DNA from: Bradyrhizobium manausense
Lineage (GTDB): Bacteria; Pseudomonadota; Alphaproteobacteria; Rhizobiales; Xanthobacteraceae
Assembly: GCF_018130615.1 (NCBI RefSeq)
Contig: NZ_JAFCKB010000002.1
Location: 434,001 to 498,000, forward strand
DNA: 64,000 bases
Direction: 5' to 3'
Position numbers and translations under genes: made by a program. This document shows positions 41,850 to 50,672 of this stretch, one piece after another. Each line of letters starts with the position of its first letter. Position 1 is the first letter of the stretch. The notes beneath the pieces are model-generated. The model made no database searches and was not told the origin of the DNA. It saw only the letters and a list, made by a program, of their open reading frames with translations.

Positions 41850-42734
41850 TTACGCCGCTCTTGCGTTGCTTGCGGCCTGCTTCAGGCCGAAATCATAATT
41901 GAGGTGATAATAGGCGGCATCCAGCGTGCGACCATCCGGCGCACGGCCGGCCGGGCAGCGCACGAAGTCGTGGATCAGGCTGTCCTTGACGCCGAACACC
42001 ACGTCGCTGTCGAGATATTTGTCGCCGGCAACGAACACATGTGTCACCAGCTGGTCGAAGCCCGGTGCCGAGATCATGAAATGCACATGCGCCGGACGCC
42101 AGGGATGGCGGCCCTGGGCCTCCAGCATCTCGCCGACCGGGCCGTCATGCGGGATCGGATAGGCCGCCGGCTTGATCGACCAGAAATGGAAGCGTCCGTT
42201 CTGATCGGTGTGGAAGCGCGCGCGCATCGCGAGATCGCCGATCTCATCTAACTGCTGCACGTCGTAATAGCCGTCATTGTCGGAATGCCAGACATCGACC
42301 ACCGCGCCCGCGAGCGGCTTGCCGTCGACGGTCGACACCGAGCCGGTGACGATCATGGGATCGCCTTCCATGGTGCCCGAGATATCGTCGCCGTTCTGCT
42401 TCTCGGGCGCGGCCTGGACGAAGAACGGGCCGAGGACGGTGGTCTCGGTTGCGCCCTCCGGCACCGGATGGTTGATCGCGTCGACCAGCATGGAGACGCC
42501 GAGCGTATCCGACAGCAGGATGAACTCCTGGCGCTTGTCGTCGCACATGTGGCCGGTGCGGGTCAGGAAGTCGATGCCGTATTCCCATTCCTGCTGGGTC
42601 GGGCGCACCTCACGCACGAAGGCATGGAGGTGACGCACCAGCGCTTCGCTGACCTGCTTGATCCGAGGATCGGTCGCGCCAGCGATGCGCTCTAGCACGG
42701 CGTCGGTGATGTTGGTTTCGCCAAGATTACGCAA
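41850..42734 (-). CDS. Hydroxyquinol 1,2-dioxygenase-like intradiol ring-cleavage enzyme
   Basis: The 294-residue enzyme should open hydroxyquinol (1,2,4-trihydroxybenzene) between the hydroxyls to give maleylacetate. The N-terminal helical dimerisation domain (RHLHAFVREVRPTQQEWEYGIDFLTRTGHMCDDKRQEFILLSDTLGVSMLVDAIN) is typical of this group. The non-haem iron ligands are likely the Tyr in DGYYDVQ and in AYPIPHDGP, and the two His in HPWRPAHVHF. A maleylacetate reductase in the same operon fits. Other catechol-type substrates cannot be excluded. Confidence 0.9.
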   Translation of the reverse strand: MRNLGETNITDAVLERIAGATDPRIKQVSEALVRHLHAFVREVRPTQQEWEYGIDFLTRTGHMCDDKRQEFILLSDTLGVSMLVDAINHPVPEGATETTVLGPFFVQAAPEKQNGDDISGTMEGDPMIVTGSVSTVDGKPLAGAVVDVWHSDNDGYYDVQQLDEIGDLAMRARFHTDQNGRFHFWSIKPAAYPIPHDGPVGEMLEAQGRHPWRPAHVHFMISAPGFDQLVTHVFVAGDKYLDSDVVFGVKDSLIHDFVRCPAGRAPDGRTLDAAYYHLNYDFGLKQAASNARAA

Positions 42735-42750
42735 AATTCGTCTCCGTCGA

Positions 42751-43653
42751 TCAGAGTTTGGGTTCGCCGAGGCCGGACAGCCGTTCGAGATGCTTCACGG
42801 TGGCGATGAAGTCGGTCTCGCCGTCGCCTTGCGCGACCAGCGCGCCGTAGGTCTCCCGCACCTGGGCTGCGAGCTGCAGCGGCACGCCGACGGCATGGCC
42901 GGCCCCCAAGATGAGGTCGAGGTCCTTGGCCATCTGCTTGCAGGAGAAGCTCGAGACGAAGTCGCGGGTGCGCAGCGGCGCGGTCTTGTACTTCACCATC
43001 GGCGAGGCGACGGCGCTCTCGTCCAGCACCTTCAGGATGTCCTGCCAGCCGATGCCGCCTTTGCGCGCCAGCGCCAGGCTCTCGGCCATCATCGCGGCCG
43101 AGACCGCGATCATGAGATTGACCGCGAGCTTCGCGTAACGCGCTTCCTCGCCCGGGCCGAGATAGGTCTGCGCGCGGGTAAAGCTTGCAAACAGCGGTTT
43201 TGCACTTTCGAACGCATCCTTCGGCCCGGACACGAAGCAGCTCAGCGCGCCGGTGTGGACGATGCTGGCATTGCCGGAGACCGGCGCCCGCAGATAGGAA
43301 ATTCCGCGGGCCTGTGCTGCGGCATCGACCTCGGCCGAGGCCTCGGCGCTGACCGTGCTGGTCTCGATCAGCACCGCCTTCGGCGCCATCGCACCGATCA
43401 GGCCGGTCGGGCCGAGCATCACCGCGCGAAGTGCGGCGTCATCTGGAAGCGACGTGATCGTTGTGGGCCGGTCGTTGACGGCCTCAGCGGGCGAGCCGGC
43501 GACGGCAATGCCGTGCTCGCGCGCCTCGTTGAGCCGTGCGGCGCTCTGGTCGAAGGCGGTGACGCTGAAGCCAGCCTTGGCGACGAGAAGCGACATTGGC
43601 AGGCCCATCTTGCCGATGCCGATGAAGGCGACCTGTTTGCTTGTCTCGCTCAT
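42751..43653 (-). CDS. 3-hydroxyisobutyrate dehydrogenase-family oxidoreductase
   Basis: The 300-residue protein has QVAFIGIGKMGLPMSLLVAKAGFSVTAFD (NAD(P)-binding GxGxMG), the substrate-binding PVSGNASIVHTGALSCFVSG and the catalytic Lys in YAKLAVNLMIA. The fold reduces or oxidises beta-hydroxy acids, and some members are imine reductases or act on tartronate semialdehyde. Its place between the amidohydrolase and the dioxygenase suggests it oxidises or reduces a pathway intermediate. It lies 16 bp before the dioxygenase gene's start. Confidence 0.88.
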   Translation of the reverse strand: MSETSKQVAFIGIGKMGLPMSLLVAKAGFSVTAFDQSAARLNEAREHGIAVAGSPAEAVNDRPTTITSLPDDAALRAVMLGPTGLIGAMAPKAVLIETSTVSAEASAEVDAAAQARGISYLRAPVSGNASIVHTGALSCFVSGPKDAFESAKPLFASFTRAQTYLGPGEEARYAKLAVNLMIAVSAAMMAESLALARKGGIGWQDILKVLDESAVASPMVKYKTAPLRTRDFVSSFSCKQMAKDLDLILGAGHAVGVPLQLAAQVRETYGALVAQGDGETDFIATVKHLERLSGLGEPKL

Positions 43654-43674
43654 TGTTGTTGTCCGTTGGCCACG

Positions 43675-45057
43675 TTACGCGGCGTGCCCTTGTCGTTCGA
43701 TGTCCCGCACCAGTCGCTGCCCGGATTGCGCCAGCAGCTCCTTCTTCCGCTCCAGCCCATCGACCAGCAGTTTGCCGTTCCGCTTCTTCCAGCGGCCTTC
43801 GATCATGACCGCCTCGATATTGGCGAGGCTCGTCTGCATCACCACGGTCGCGACGGGATCGTGCACCGGGAAGAGATTCAGATCGTCGGCGTTGATGATG
43901 ACGAGATCGGCGAGCTTCCCCGGCGTCAGCGAGCCGATCTGGCCCTCGCGGCCGAGCATGCGTGCGCCTTCGGTGGTGACCCAGGCCAGTGCCTCGCGCG
44001 TGGGAATCGTGGTCGTCGCCGGGATCGTTCCCTCGCTCTTGCGCATCTCGGCATTGTCGAGCGCGCGCTGCATCGACAGCGCCACGCGCGCCGCGGAGAA
44101 GAGATCGCCGGCCAACACGGACTCCAGGTCGATACCGATGGTCGGGCGGACGCCGCGCTTCAGCAGCCGCCCCGTGATGGGAAAGCCATGGCCCTGGATC
44201 ATCTCGTTCTCAGGCGTTACCGAGAAGGTGACGCCGAGATCGATCAGTCTTTGCAGGAGCTCATCAGGCAGATCGTTGCCATGGACAATATTCACGTTGG
44301 GGCCGACGAGGCCGGCCTCGATCAACTTCTCCCAACCGCCTTGCGTCTTCGCGTGACCGCCACCCTGATGCATCGAGGCGATCAGGCCAAGTTCCCGCGC
44401 GAGACGAAAGTCATGCATTGCCACGTCGAGCGTCGAATAATGCGGACCGAGAATGGCCAGGCCGAGCGTGACCAGGCCATTGCGATCGGCGAGGGGACCG
44501 GCCAGCAACCGCTCGATCTCGCGGCGGGGATGCGGCACCTCCGAGAAATGCGGCTCGCCCGGTTTCGGCTCGGGCTTCGGTGAGCCGTGGAAGAAGGCGG
44601 CGCGAATGCCGCTCTCGACCAGGCCGCGCACGGCGGCGTCGGTGTGAGCCGGCGTCGGGTTGTTGTGGCACCAGTCGACCAGCGTGGTGGTGCCGCAATT
44701 GATCTGGTTCAGCGCGCCGACGAGGGTGGCGATGTAGATGTCATCGGGGGCGAACAGGGTCGCGAGCCCGGCATGCATGCGGCGGAAATATTCCAGCAGC
44801 GTCCAGTTCGCCGCAAAGCCGCGCAAGCCCGTCTGCCAGGTGTGCATATGCGCGTTGACGAGGCCGGGGATGACGATGCGGCCGCGTCCATCGACGATCT
44901 CGGTCTCTGCAGCGCCACTGCCAAGCTCGACGCCGGGACGTATCTCGGCGATCCGCCCGTTCTCCACCAGCACGTCGCCAGCACGGAGATCGCCGATCGA
45001 AGCGTCCATGCTGATGACGGTTGCTGACTGGATGAGGATGCGCCGCATATTGCTCAC
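43675..45057 (-). CDS. Amidohydrolase of the ATZ/TRZ or deaminase group
   Basis: The 460-residue metal-dependent hydrolase shows VIPGLVNAHMHTWQTGLRGF (HxH), MHQGGGHAK (His ligand), IVHGND and TIGIDLESVLAGDLF with the catalytic Asp. This is the subtype that includes 8-oxoguanine deaminase and triazine/melamine hydrolases. It removes an amino or halo group from a ring or cleaves an amide. The start overlaps the reductase gene's stop by four bases. Its presence before a ring-cleavage enzyme suggests a nitrogen- or halogen-substituted aromatic substrate (inference). Confidence 0.88.
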   Translation of the reverse strand: MSNMRRILIQSATVISMDASIGDLRAGDVLVENGRIAEIRPGVELGSGAAETEIVDGRGRIVIPGLVNAHMHTWQTGLRGFAANWTLLEYFRRMHAGLATLFAPDDIYIATLVGALNQINCGTTTLVDWCHNNPTPAHTDAAVRGLVESGIRAAFFHGSPKPEPKPGEPHFSEVPHPRREIERLLAGPLADRNGLVTLGLAILGPHYSTLDVAMHDFRLARELGLIASMHQGGGHAKTQGGWEKLIEAGLVGPNVNIVHGNDLPDELLQRLIDLGVTFSVTPENEMIQGHGFPITGRLLKRGVRPTIGIDLESVLAGDLFSAARVALSMQRALDNAEMRKSEGTIPATTTIPTREALAWVTTEGARMLGREGQIGSLTPGKLADLVIINADDLNLFPVHDPVATVVMQTSLANIEAVMIEGRWKKRNGKLLVDGLERKKELLAQSGQRLVRDIERQGHAA

Positions 45058-46133
45058 GCCGCCGCTTTGGTGGTGATCGGCGGTTCGCCAGCCCAGGCGC
45101 GGGCGATGAGGTCGCGGATGGCGCCCCGCTCGAGCGGGCGCGGATTCCAGTAGGCATTGGTGATGGCGAGGTCGGCGGCCTTGTCGATGCCGCTCTCGGG
45201 CATGCCGATGTCTCGTAGCGCGAGCTTGGCGCCCAACCGCTTGGCGAGATCGAACAGCCCCTGCGATGCATCCGAAGCGCCGATTGCACCTGCAATGCGC
45301 GCCATCGCCTCGGGCGCCGCGGGCGCGTTGTAGGCCAGCGCATGCGGCAGCACGGTGGTGTGAGTCTCGGCATGGGGCAGATCAAAGGTGCCGCCGAGCG
45401 TGTGGCAGAGCTTGTGATGCAGCGCCATGCCGACGGTGCCGAGACACACGCCGCACAGCCAGGCGCCATAGAGCGCATCGCTGCGCGCGGCGCGATCGTC
45501 GGGTTTGGCCGCAATCGCGGGTAGGGCGCGCGCCAGCGCGCGGATGCCTTCCTCCGCCATCAGCGAAGTCACGGGATTGGTGTCGCGCGCGTAGAGCGCC
45601 TCGACCGCATGCGCGATGGCATTGATGCCGGAGGTGGCGGTGAGGCCCACCGGTAGCGTCATCGTCAGGTCGACGTCGTAGATCACCGTCTCCGGCAGCA
45701 CGGCTACGTCGCGCACCGTGGTTTTCAGGCCGTTCTCGGTCTGGCCGAGGATCGGCGTCATCTCCGAGCCGGCATAAGTGGTGGGAATACAGAGCTGGTT
45801 GACGCCGGTCCGCAGCGCCAGCGCCTTGCCCAGTCCTGTCGTCGAGCCGCCGCCGAGCGCGACCACGCAATCGGCGTCGCATGCCTTCATCGCCGCGATC
45901 GCCCGCTCCGTCACCTCGACCGGCGTATGCATGGTGGCGCCGGCGAAGAGGCCGGCATAGAGCTGGCCGAGCGCGGCGCCCAGCGCTTTGCCTTGCGCCT
46001 CCTGCTGTGGCGTCGTCAGCACCAGCGCCCGCTTGCCGCCGAGGCGCTCGATCTCGGCCCTGGCCGCGGCAAGCGTCCCGCTGCCGAATACGACGCGGCA
46101 TGGCAGATTTTCAAAGGTGAACGAACCGATCAT
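45054..46133 (-). CDS. Maleylacetate reductase (iron-containing alcohol dehydrogenase family)
   Basis: The 359-residue enzyme reduces maleylacetate to 3-oxoadipate with NAD(P)H. Typical segments are VVFGSGTLAAARAEIERLGGKRALVLTTP, ADCVVALGGGSTTGLGKALAL, PTTYAGSEMTPILGQTENGLKTT and MALHHKLCHTLGGTFDLPHAETHTTVLPHALAYN, the metal/substrate region of maleylacetate reductases. It is a natural partner of the hydroxyquinol dioxygenase, feeding the beta-ketoadipate pathway. Starts within the stop of the Dabb gene. Confidence 0.93.
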   Translation of the reverse strand: MIGSFTFENLPCRVVFGSGTLAAARAEIERLGGKRALVLTTPQQEAQGKALGAALGQLYAGLFAGATMHTPVEVTERAIAAMKACDADCVVALGGGSTTGLGKALALRTGVNQLCIPTTYAGSEMTPILGQTENGLKTTVRDVAVLPETVIYDVDLTMTLPVGLTATSGINAIAHAVEALYARDTNPVTSLMAEEGIRALARALPAIAAKPDDRAARSDALYGAWLCGVCLGTVGMALHHKLCHTLGGTFDLPHAETHTTVLPHALAYNAPAAPEAMARIAGAIGASDASQGLFDLAKRLGAKLALRDIGMPESGIDKAADLAITNAYWNPRPLERGAIRDLIARAWAGEPPITTKAAA

Positions 46134-46453
46134 GCGCCGGTCTCTTTGACGGGATAATCGACCTGGAAGCGTCCGATCCGCAAGTCGCCGAGCTCCTCCC
46201 GCACCCGCAGATGCTCCGGATGGGTGGCGTAGGCTTTCAGGGCCGCGTGATCGGTAAACTCGGAGACGAGGACAACGTCGCAGGCGTAATCGACGTCGCT
46301 GATGTCAGCCCCAACCTCGATATGGGTGAGGCCGTCGATCCGGCCCTTGAGGCCTTCGAACAGGGTTTTGACCTTGGTCCGGGCGGCCAGGCGTTCGGCC
46401 TGGGTCTCCCCACGCAGCCGCCACATCACGATGTGCTTGATCGGACCTGACAT
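46130..46453 (-). CDS. Dabb (stress-responsive A/B barrel) domain protein
   Basis: The 107-residue product starts MSGPIKHIVMWRLRG and has FEGLKGRIDGLTHIEVGADISDVDYACDVVLVSEFTDHAALKAYATHPEHL, the Dabb ferredoxin-like barrel. Small Dabb proteins are dimeric and some assist ring chemistry. It is the first gene of the operon and its stop overlaps the reductase start. The ATG at 46453 fits the fold better than 46594. It is divergent from the LysR gene by 107 bp. Confidence 0.85.
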   Translation of the reverse strand: MSGPIKHIVMWRLRGETQAERLAARTKVKTLFEGLKGRIDGLTHIEVGADISDVDYACDVVLVSEFTDHAALKAYATHPEHLRVREELGDLRIGRFQVDYPVKETGA

Positions 46454-46560
46454 TTCCCAGATTTCCTCGCCTGCGATCTTGCTTGTTCGGGCCATTTTGC
46501 CTTGCAGAAATCGGAAATAAAGGCCAAAAATCGTAAGTCTCTTTTCCAGAATGAGGAAGA

Positions 46561-47481
46561 ATGGACCGCCTGCTTCAGCTCGAGGTGTTTTCAAAGACGG
46601 CCGAGCTCGGCAGCCTGTCCAAGGCCGCCGACACCTTGCGGATGTCGAACGCGGCGGCGAGCCGGCACCTGAGCGCGCTGGAGGAGCGGCTCGCGGTCCG
46701 CCTGATCGAGCGCAACACGCGCCGGCAATGGCTGACCGAAGCCGGGCAGGAGCTGCTGCAGCGATGCAGCACGTTGCTGAACGAGCTCGCGGAGGCTGAG
46801 GACGCCGTCAGCGATCGCGCGCTGTCGCCCAAGGGCATGCTGCGCGTCACGAGTTCGCTGTCCTTTGCGATGATCTACATGGCGCCGATGCTGCCGGCGT
46901 TTCGGAAGCTCTATCCGAAGCTCGACGTCCAGATCATCGCCGCCAACCGTTATCCTGACTTCATCGAGGCCGGCATCGACGTCGCGATCCGCACAAGGGA
47001 GCAGGAGCCGGATTCCAACATCATCATCCGCCGCATCGGACAGATGCGCCGCGTGATTGCGGCGGCACCATCCTATCTCGCGACGCATGGTGTTCCCGAG
47101 CATCCCGCCGATCTCGCGCGCCACGACATGCTCATCTACAATTTGGCCAATGATCCCTATTCGCTGCGGCTGAGCAGGGGCAGCACGACGCAGACCGTCC
47201 GGATCGCGCCGACGCTCGACAGCAATGACGGCCAGATCATCTGCGGCGCCGCGCGCGCAGGGCTCGGCATTCTGATCCAGCCGCTCTACATCGTGCAAAG
47301 CGACATCGCAGCCGGCAAGCTCGTGCCTGTTCTGACGGATTGGGAGCTGCCGCTGCTCACCATGAACGTGGCCTACCAGAACCGCGTCCGGCTGCCGGCC
47401 AAGATCAGGGTGTTCTCTGATTTTCTGGTCGACCACATCCGCGTACATTCGGATGCCGGGATCTGGATCGAGACGACGTAG
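46561..47481 (+). CDS. LysR-family regulator of the divergent catabolic operon
   Basis: The 306-residue product has the winged HTH MDRLLQLEVFSKTAELGSLSKAADTLRMSNAAASRHLSALEERLAVRLIERNTRR and the effector domain with RYPDFIEAGIDVAIR and GAARAGLGILIQPLYIV. It faces the 11-gene operon at 46453-36784 across a 107-bp gap and is probably its activator or repressor, with the pathway substrate as effector (inference). Confidence 0.93.
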   Translation: MDRLLQLEVFSKTAELGSLSKAADTLRMSNAAASRHLSALEERLAVRLIERNTRRQWLTEAGQELLQRCSTLLNELAEAEDAVSDRALSPKGMLRVTSSLSFAMIYMAPMLPAFRKLYPKLDVQIIAANRYPDFIEAGIDVAIRTREQEPDSNIIIRRIGQMRRVIAAAPSYLATHGVPEHPADLARHDMLIYNLANDPYSLRLSRGSTTQTVRIAPTLDSNDGQIICGAARAGLGILIQPLYIVQSDIAAGKLVPVLTDWELPLLTMNVAYQNRVRLPAKIRVFSDFLVDHIRVHSDAGIWIETT

Positions 47482-47496
47482 ACGGCTGACGGCGCG

Positions 47497-47787
47497 CTAC
47501 TCTGCCCGGCCTTGCGCCCGCGTCCGCCCGGTGGACGACCGCGACCGCGGTGCGGCCTGCGGTTCCGGCGCGGCGGAGAGCCTGCCTGCTTCGGCCTCGC
47601 GCAGCTCCTTGCGTACTTTCCTAGCGTTGCGCATCGCGCGCTTGATGAAGGGATGTTGCGAGTCCTCGGCGAAGAACAGCACCACCTCGCAACACGGACA
47701 CTGCCTGGAATAGCCGTCCTGCAATCGTCCCGCGCGATCGCGAAACATCGCCTTGCAACGCGTGCACTGGATCTGGACGGAATTCAT
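47497..47787 (-). CDS. Small zinc-ribbon protein with basic tail
   Basis: The 96-residue product has CTRCKAMF and CPCCEVV, CxxC pairs 20 residues apart, then a helical region KRAMRNARKVRKELREAEAGR and a Ser/Arg-rich tail. This is a zinc-ribbon fold with possible nucleic-acid binding. It is convergent with the LysR gene at 15 bp. The function is unknown. Confidence 0.75.
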   Translation of the reverse strand: MNSVQIQCTRCKAMFRDRAGRLQDGYSRQCPCCEVVLFFAEDSQHPFIKRAMRNARKVRKELREAEAGRLSAAPEPQAAPRSRSSTGRTRAQGRAE

Positions 47788-47906
47788 TGCGCCGGCAAGT
47801 CATGATGATTGGAAATCGGCGGTTACGGTGGGCCGAATGTCTGAAGAAAGCCTGAAGCCGGTTGATTGCCTGATCGCACGCATTGCGTGCAGCCGCACGC
47901 GCCCTG

Positions 47907-48173
47907 CTATTGTTTGGCGGCCATCGCTTCCAGGCAATGGTTGAGATAGACGGTCCGATCTCGCGGCAGCACCTTCTCCAACTCCGCCTTCAGGGCGCAT
48001 TCGCGCTGACGGATCTGCTCGGCGCGGCGCTTTTCGGCCGCTTCCCGATATTCGGGTGCAACCTTGCTGGGATCGACAAGAGCCTGGGATCTGGCAGGCG
48101 CCGTGGCAAGCAGCGCGAGGGCTGCAATGATGAATATGACCTGCTTCAAATGAGCCTCCGCAAAAGGACTCAT
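47907..48173 (-). CDS. Small exported PsiF-like protein
   Basis: From the ATG at 48173 the product is 88 residues, with a signal sequence (LKQVIFIIAALALLATAPARSQA) and a mature part with CALKAELEKVLPRDRTVYLNHCL. The C-x21-C helical hairpin resembles the PsiF repeat of the phosphate-starvation protein. The function of such repeats is unknown. A TTG start at the hydrophobic stretch is possible. A longer frame to 48305 is unlikely. Confidence 0.65.
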   Translation of the reverse strand: MSPFAEAHLKQVIFIIAALALLATAPARSQALVDPSKVAPEYREAAEKRRAEQIRQRECALKAELEKVLPRDRTVYLNHCLEAMAAKQ

Positions 48174-48301
48174 CCTAGCGCCTGGTTTCGGAAGGCTCAA
48201 ACGGCAAGTGTGGGGCCGACCAAAAGCGCAGCCTGACCGCAGAGGTCGCCGAGGATCGGCCGTTAGGTTTGGCGACATCAATTTCGCCGAGCGACGTCCC
48301 A

Positions 48302-48544
48302 TCACTTCGGGGCGTGGTCGATCTTGTGCCCGAGATGCCCGGTGTCGTGATCGCGACGCAACTGGCTCAGCGACGTCTCGTTTAGCTGGTGCAAGACCTC
48401 GCTGAGTGTTGTCGCATCCGGATAGCCGGCCGCAAAACCCTTACCGTAGATCTTGCGCAATGTGCCGACCAGCGTGTTGCCGTGCTTCTTACTGATCGCG
48501 CCATCCTTGTCCCGATGGCGACCGTCCAGGCCCGGTTCCTTCAT
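48302..48544 (-). CDS. Small conserved-looking protein, unknown function
   Basis: The 80-residue product (MKEPGLDGRHRDKDGAISKKHGNTLVGTLRKIYGKGFAAGYPDATTLSEVLHQLNETSLSQLRRDHDTGHL) is polar and contains a TLRKIYGKGFA segment found in small Bradyrhizobium proteins (recalled). No signal peptide. Its start is preceded by GGGAGTGACCC. Confidence 0.65.
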   Translation of the reverse strand: MKEPGLDGRHRDKDGAISKKHGNTLVGTLRKIYGKGFAAGYPDATTLSEVLHQLNETSLSQLRRDHDTGHLGHKIDHAPK

Positions 48545-48813
48545 GGGTCACTCCCTGTGCGGCGTCTGCGCGCCTCGTCGAAGGGTGCGCTCAAATGAGT
48601 TGATTGGCAACGACGAGGCTCGTGCGAGTTGAGGGCCGCACGCGGCGTTGGTTTCGCGCTCGCAGAAACCATCGCGGCGCGCCAAGCGGCTCAGCGGAAG
48701 CTGCTGAGGCTGACGATGGGAAAGCCCATCGTGTTTCCAAGTGATATGTCGAAAGGGCCCCGCGCTCTCAGGCGCCGGGGTCTCAGGCGCCGGGGTCTCA
48801 TTTCGCGAGGCGG

Positions 48814-48984
48814 CTAGGCTGCCTGTTCCTCAAACGAAGTGTAGATTCGGCCATTTGGATCAACGATCTGAACGTCCCAGCACCCGTCCTCGATCAGCTC
48901 TTTGGCCTTCTTGAGGGCGGCGGCGAGTGACAGCCGCTTGAGGCTGACGACGCCTGCCGTGTCGAAACCGTTGATTTCAAACAT
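48814..48984 (-). CDS. Small protein, unknown function
   Basis: From the ATG at 48984 (GGAGGAAC nearby) the product is 56 residues: MFEINGFDTAGVVSLKRLSLAAALKKAKELIEDGCWDVQIVDPNGRIYTSFEEQAA. It resembles small rhizobial proteins with a beta-helix-beta layout and a single Cys. No known function. Directly downstream, at 48765-48800, the unit tctcaggcgccgggg occurs twice in tandem. Confidence 0.65.
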   Translation of the reverse strand: MFEINGFDTAGVVSLKRLSLAAALKKAKELIEDGCWDVQIVDPNGRIYTSFEEQAA

Positions 48985-49148
48985 GCCGTTCCTCCAGGTT
49001 TGTCGAATCCTACACCTTTCTCGCGGGTTGTCTGCTGGCTTTTTTGGGGGGAGGTGACGGAACAGGGGGCAGAACATATCCAGCCGCCGCCGCTGTCATC
49101 CACCGACGGCGGCTCAATATCGCGTGGCAGCCTCCGGTCCGATGACGA

Positions 49149-49622
49149 TCACGGCGGATCGACTAGCGTGCCGATCAGGGTGCATATGACCACGGTATTG
49201 CTCGACGATTCCGTGCTGATTCTGACGAATGGAAAGCGTCCCTGGCCGATAAGCCATTCTGTGGTCATGTCAAAATAAGCTTTGAACTCCGTGTTGGGTA
49301 CGGGCCCGGTGTATGCATTTTCCGGAAGGGGGAGCGGTAACCAACGTTGGATGGCGTTTGAACTGCCATCCGTTGAAATGAACAAGCCGCCGACGTAGAT
49401 CGGCTGCGTGGTTTGAACTTTGCAATGCAGCTTTTTGACCATCACCATCTTGTTCGCTGGCGTCTGCGTCAGGAACGCGCTGCAATTGAGTTGGCCGTTG
49501 CATCCGGCGCTGATCGTTTCGTCATAGTATGTGCCGACCACGACAGGCGCTGCATGGGCCTGACTTCCGGCAAAGAGCGCTGCGGCAACAACAGCCGATG
49601 TGGCAAATTCTGCAAAACGCAT
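49149..49622 (-). CDS. Secreted protein, member 1 of a four-member local family
   Basis: The 157-residue product has a signal peptide (MRFAEFATSAVVAAALFAGSQAHA). The mature part shows GTYYDE, FLTQTPANKMVMVKKLHCKV, GQGRFPFVRI and VVICTLIGTL. It shares this order with the proteins at 50673, 51473 and 53587: an early Y-(Y/E)-D-E/R pair, a K-x-L-x-I-x-H-V-x-C strand, a GRFPF strand and a final C-T-I-x-G-x-L strand. The last two Cys are conserved in all four and are likely a disulfide. The fold is probably a beta-sandwich. I do not recognise the family. Confidence 0.8.
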   Translation of the reverse strand: MRFAEFATSAVVAAALFAGSQAHAAPVVVGTYYDETISAGCNGQLNCSAFLTQTPANKMVMVKKLHCKVQTTQPIYVGGLFISTDGSSNAIQRWLPLPLPENAYTGPVPNTEFKAYFDMTTEWLIGQGRFPFVRISTESSSNTVVICTLIGTLVDPP

Positions 49623-49921
49623 TTTGATCTCTAAATATTGGCTGCGGGTAGCGCAGCGTTGAGTCTGGGCATTGGTAGGTTCCCGCCCGGGAAAGGTTCA
49701 AACCCCGGAGCCGCCGCCGGGAGGGGCGCTGCGCGAATGGCCGTCGCGTCGGCGCCATCGCATAGCCCCGTAATCGGCCGGGGGGCCTGGGCAGGCCGGA
49801 CGGTCACGTCGCTAACGTGGAATTAATCCGAAAAGCCCACAATTTTAGACAGTTGTAGGTGGGTGCTGCGTAAAGGAGGCGTCACGAGGACGTTCCGGCG
49901 ACGGCTTCCTTTTGCTCGCTC
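49623..49921. other. Intergenic region with no gene seen
   Basis: About 300 bp of GC-rich sequence between two divergent genes. It contains a cccgcccggg stem-like run near 49683 and an AT-rich patch (cccacaattttagacagttgtagg, 49838-49861) with the inverted half-sites acaattt/agttgt. No tRNA, ORF with signal, or repeat was recognised. Confidence 0.4.
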
Positions 49922-50605
49922 ATGAGGTCAATGCGCATGACCACGACATCCGAAACGTTAGGCTTTGCCGAACATCTCGACGCTGCAGCACTCGCAGCCG
50001 CAGCATTCGCTCCCCCAGCCGAATCCGAAGCCCCGGAAGCGCCAGTGCCGAACCAGCTGTCCAGCCGGAAGTCGGTCCTGGCGCTGGCGGTGTGTGCCTT
50101 GGCGATCAATGGCGCGGCGGCGATCTATACATCGCCGTTCGATCTTCCGTCGCCGAACATCGGCAGTCTGGCCGCACTGCTTCCGAGCCGGGAAGCTGCC
50201 GCGCCGAAACCGGATCCTGTCGTCGCTGCCTTGAAGGAGATCCAGTCGACCCAGCAGCAACAGGCTGCTGCACTGCAGGAGATCAATTCCTCCTTGCAGC
50301 AAAACACAGCTTTGCATCAGCAGGATTCAACGGTTCTCGTCTCTCTCCGGCAGAGCATCACCGACGAACGGGGCGACGTGAAGAAGATATCGCCGCAGCT
50401 TTCGACGCTGATCGCGAAGATCGACTCGCTGCAAAGCACAATGATGTCGGACGTCACGTCCTCCATTCGAAGAGCACATGCTCGCTATGGACTGTCCGAA
50501 GCGATGCGCAAGCGGTTGGCTCGGCAGTCGAAATCTGTCGGGCCAATGTCGGTTGGAGGTGCTCCACTGACTGCGCCGGCGACGGTTGCCGCGCCGGAGA
50601 GCTGA
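49922..50605 (+). CDS. Single-span membrane protein with coiled coil
   Basis: The 227-residue product has a cytoplasmic Ala/Pro-rich N-terminus, one transmembrane segment (VLALAVCALAINGAAAIYTS, residues ~51-70), then a periplasmic part with QQQQAAALQEINSSLQQNTALHQQDSTVLVSLRQS, a coiled coil, and a basic segment ending in SIRRAHARYGLSEAMRKRLARQSKS. Starts at 49931 or 49937 are also possible. The function is unknown. It is the only plus-strand gene between the first and second secreted family members. Confidence 0.75.
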   Translation: MRSMRMTTTSETLGFAEHLDAAALAAAAFAPPAESEAPEAPVPNQLSSRKSVLALAVCALAINGAAAIYTSPFDLPSPNIGSLAALLPSREAAAPKPDPVVAALKEIQSTQQQQAAALQEINSSLQQNTALHQQDSTVLVSLRQSITDERGDVKKISPQLSTLIAKIDSLQSTMMSDVTSSIRRAHARYGLSEAMRKRLARQSKSVGPMSVGGAPLTAPATVAAPES

Positions 50606-50672
50606 AGACGCCTCAGGCAAAATAATCTGCGACTCTGTTGGTGCCGGCCTCGTCACTCTTCGGCAAGGAGAC

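Noticed and set aside
42658-44583. Long plus-strand ORF of 641 residues opposite the amidohydrolase and dehydrogenase genes
   Set aside because: Same type of shadow over several conserved genes, with no domain.
48629-48817. Plus-strand ORF of 62 residues
   Set aside because: Arg-rich, no start signal, and it crosses a tandem 15-bp repeat; likely chance.
49683-49720. tRNA-like T-loop (ggttcaaacccc) between divergent genes
   Set aside because: No acceptor or anticodon stems can be built around it.
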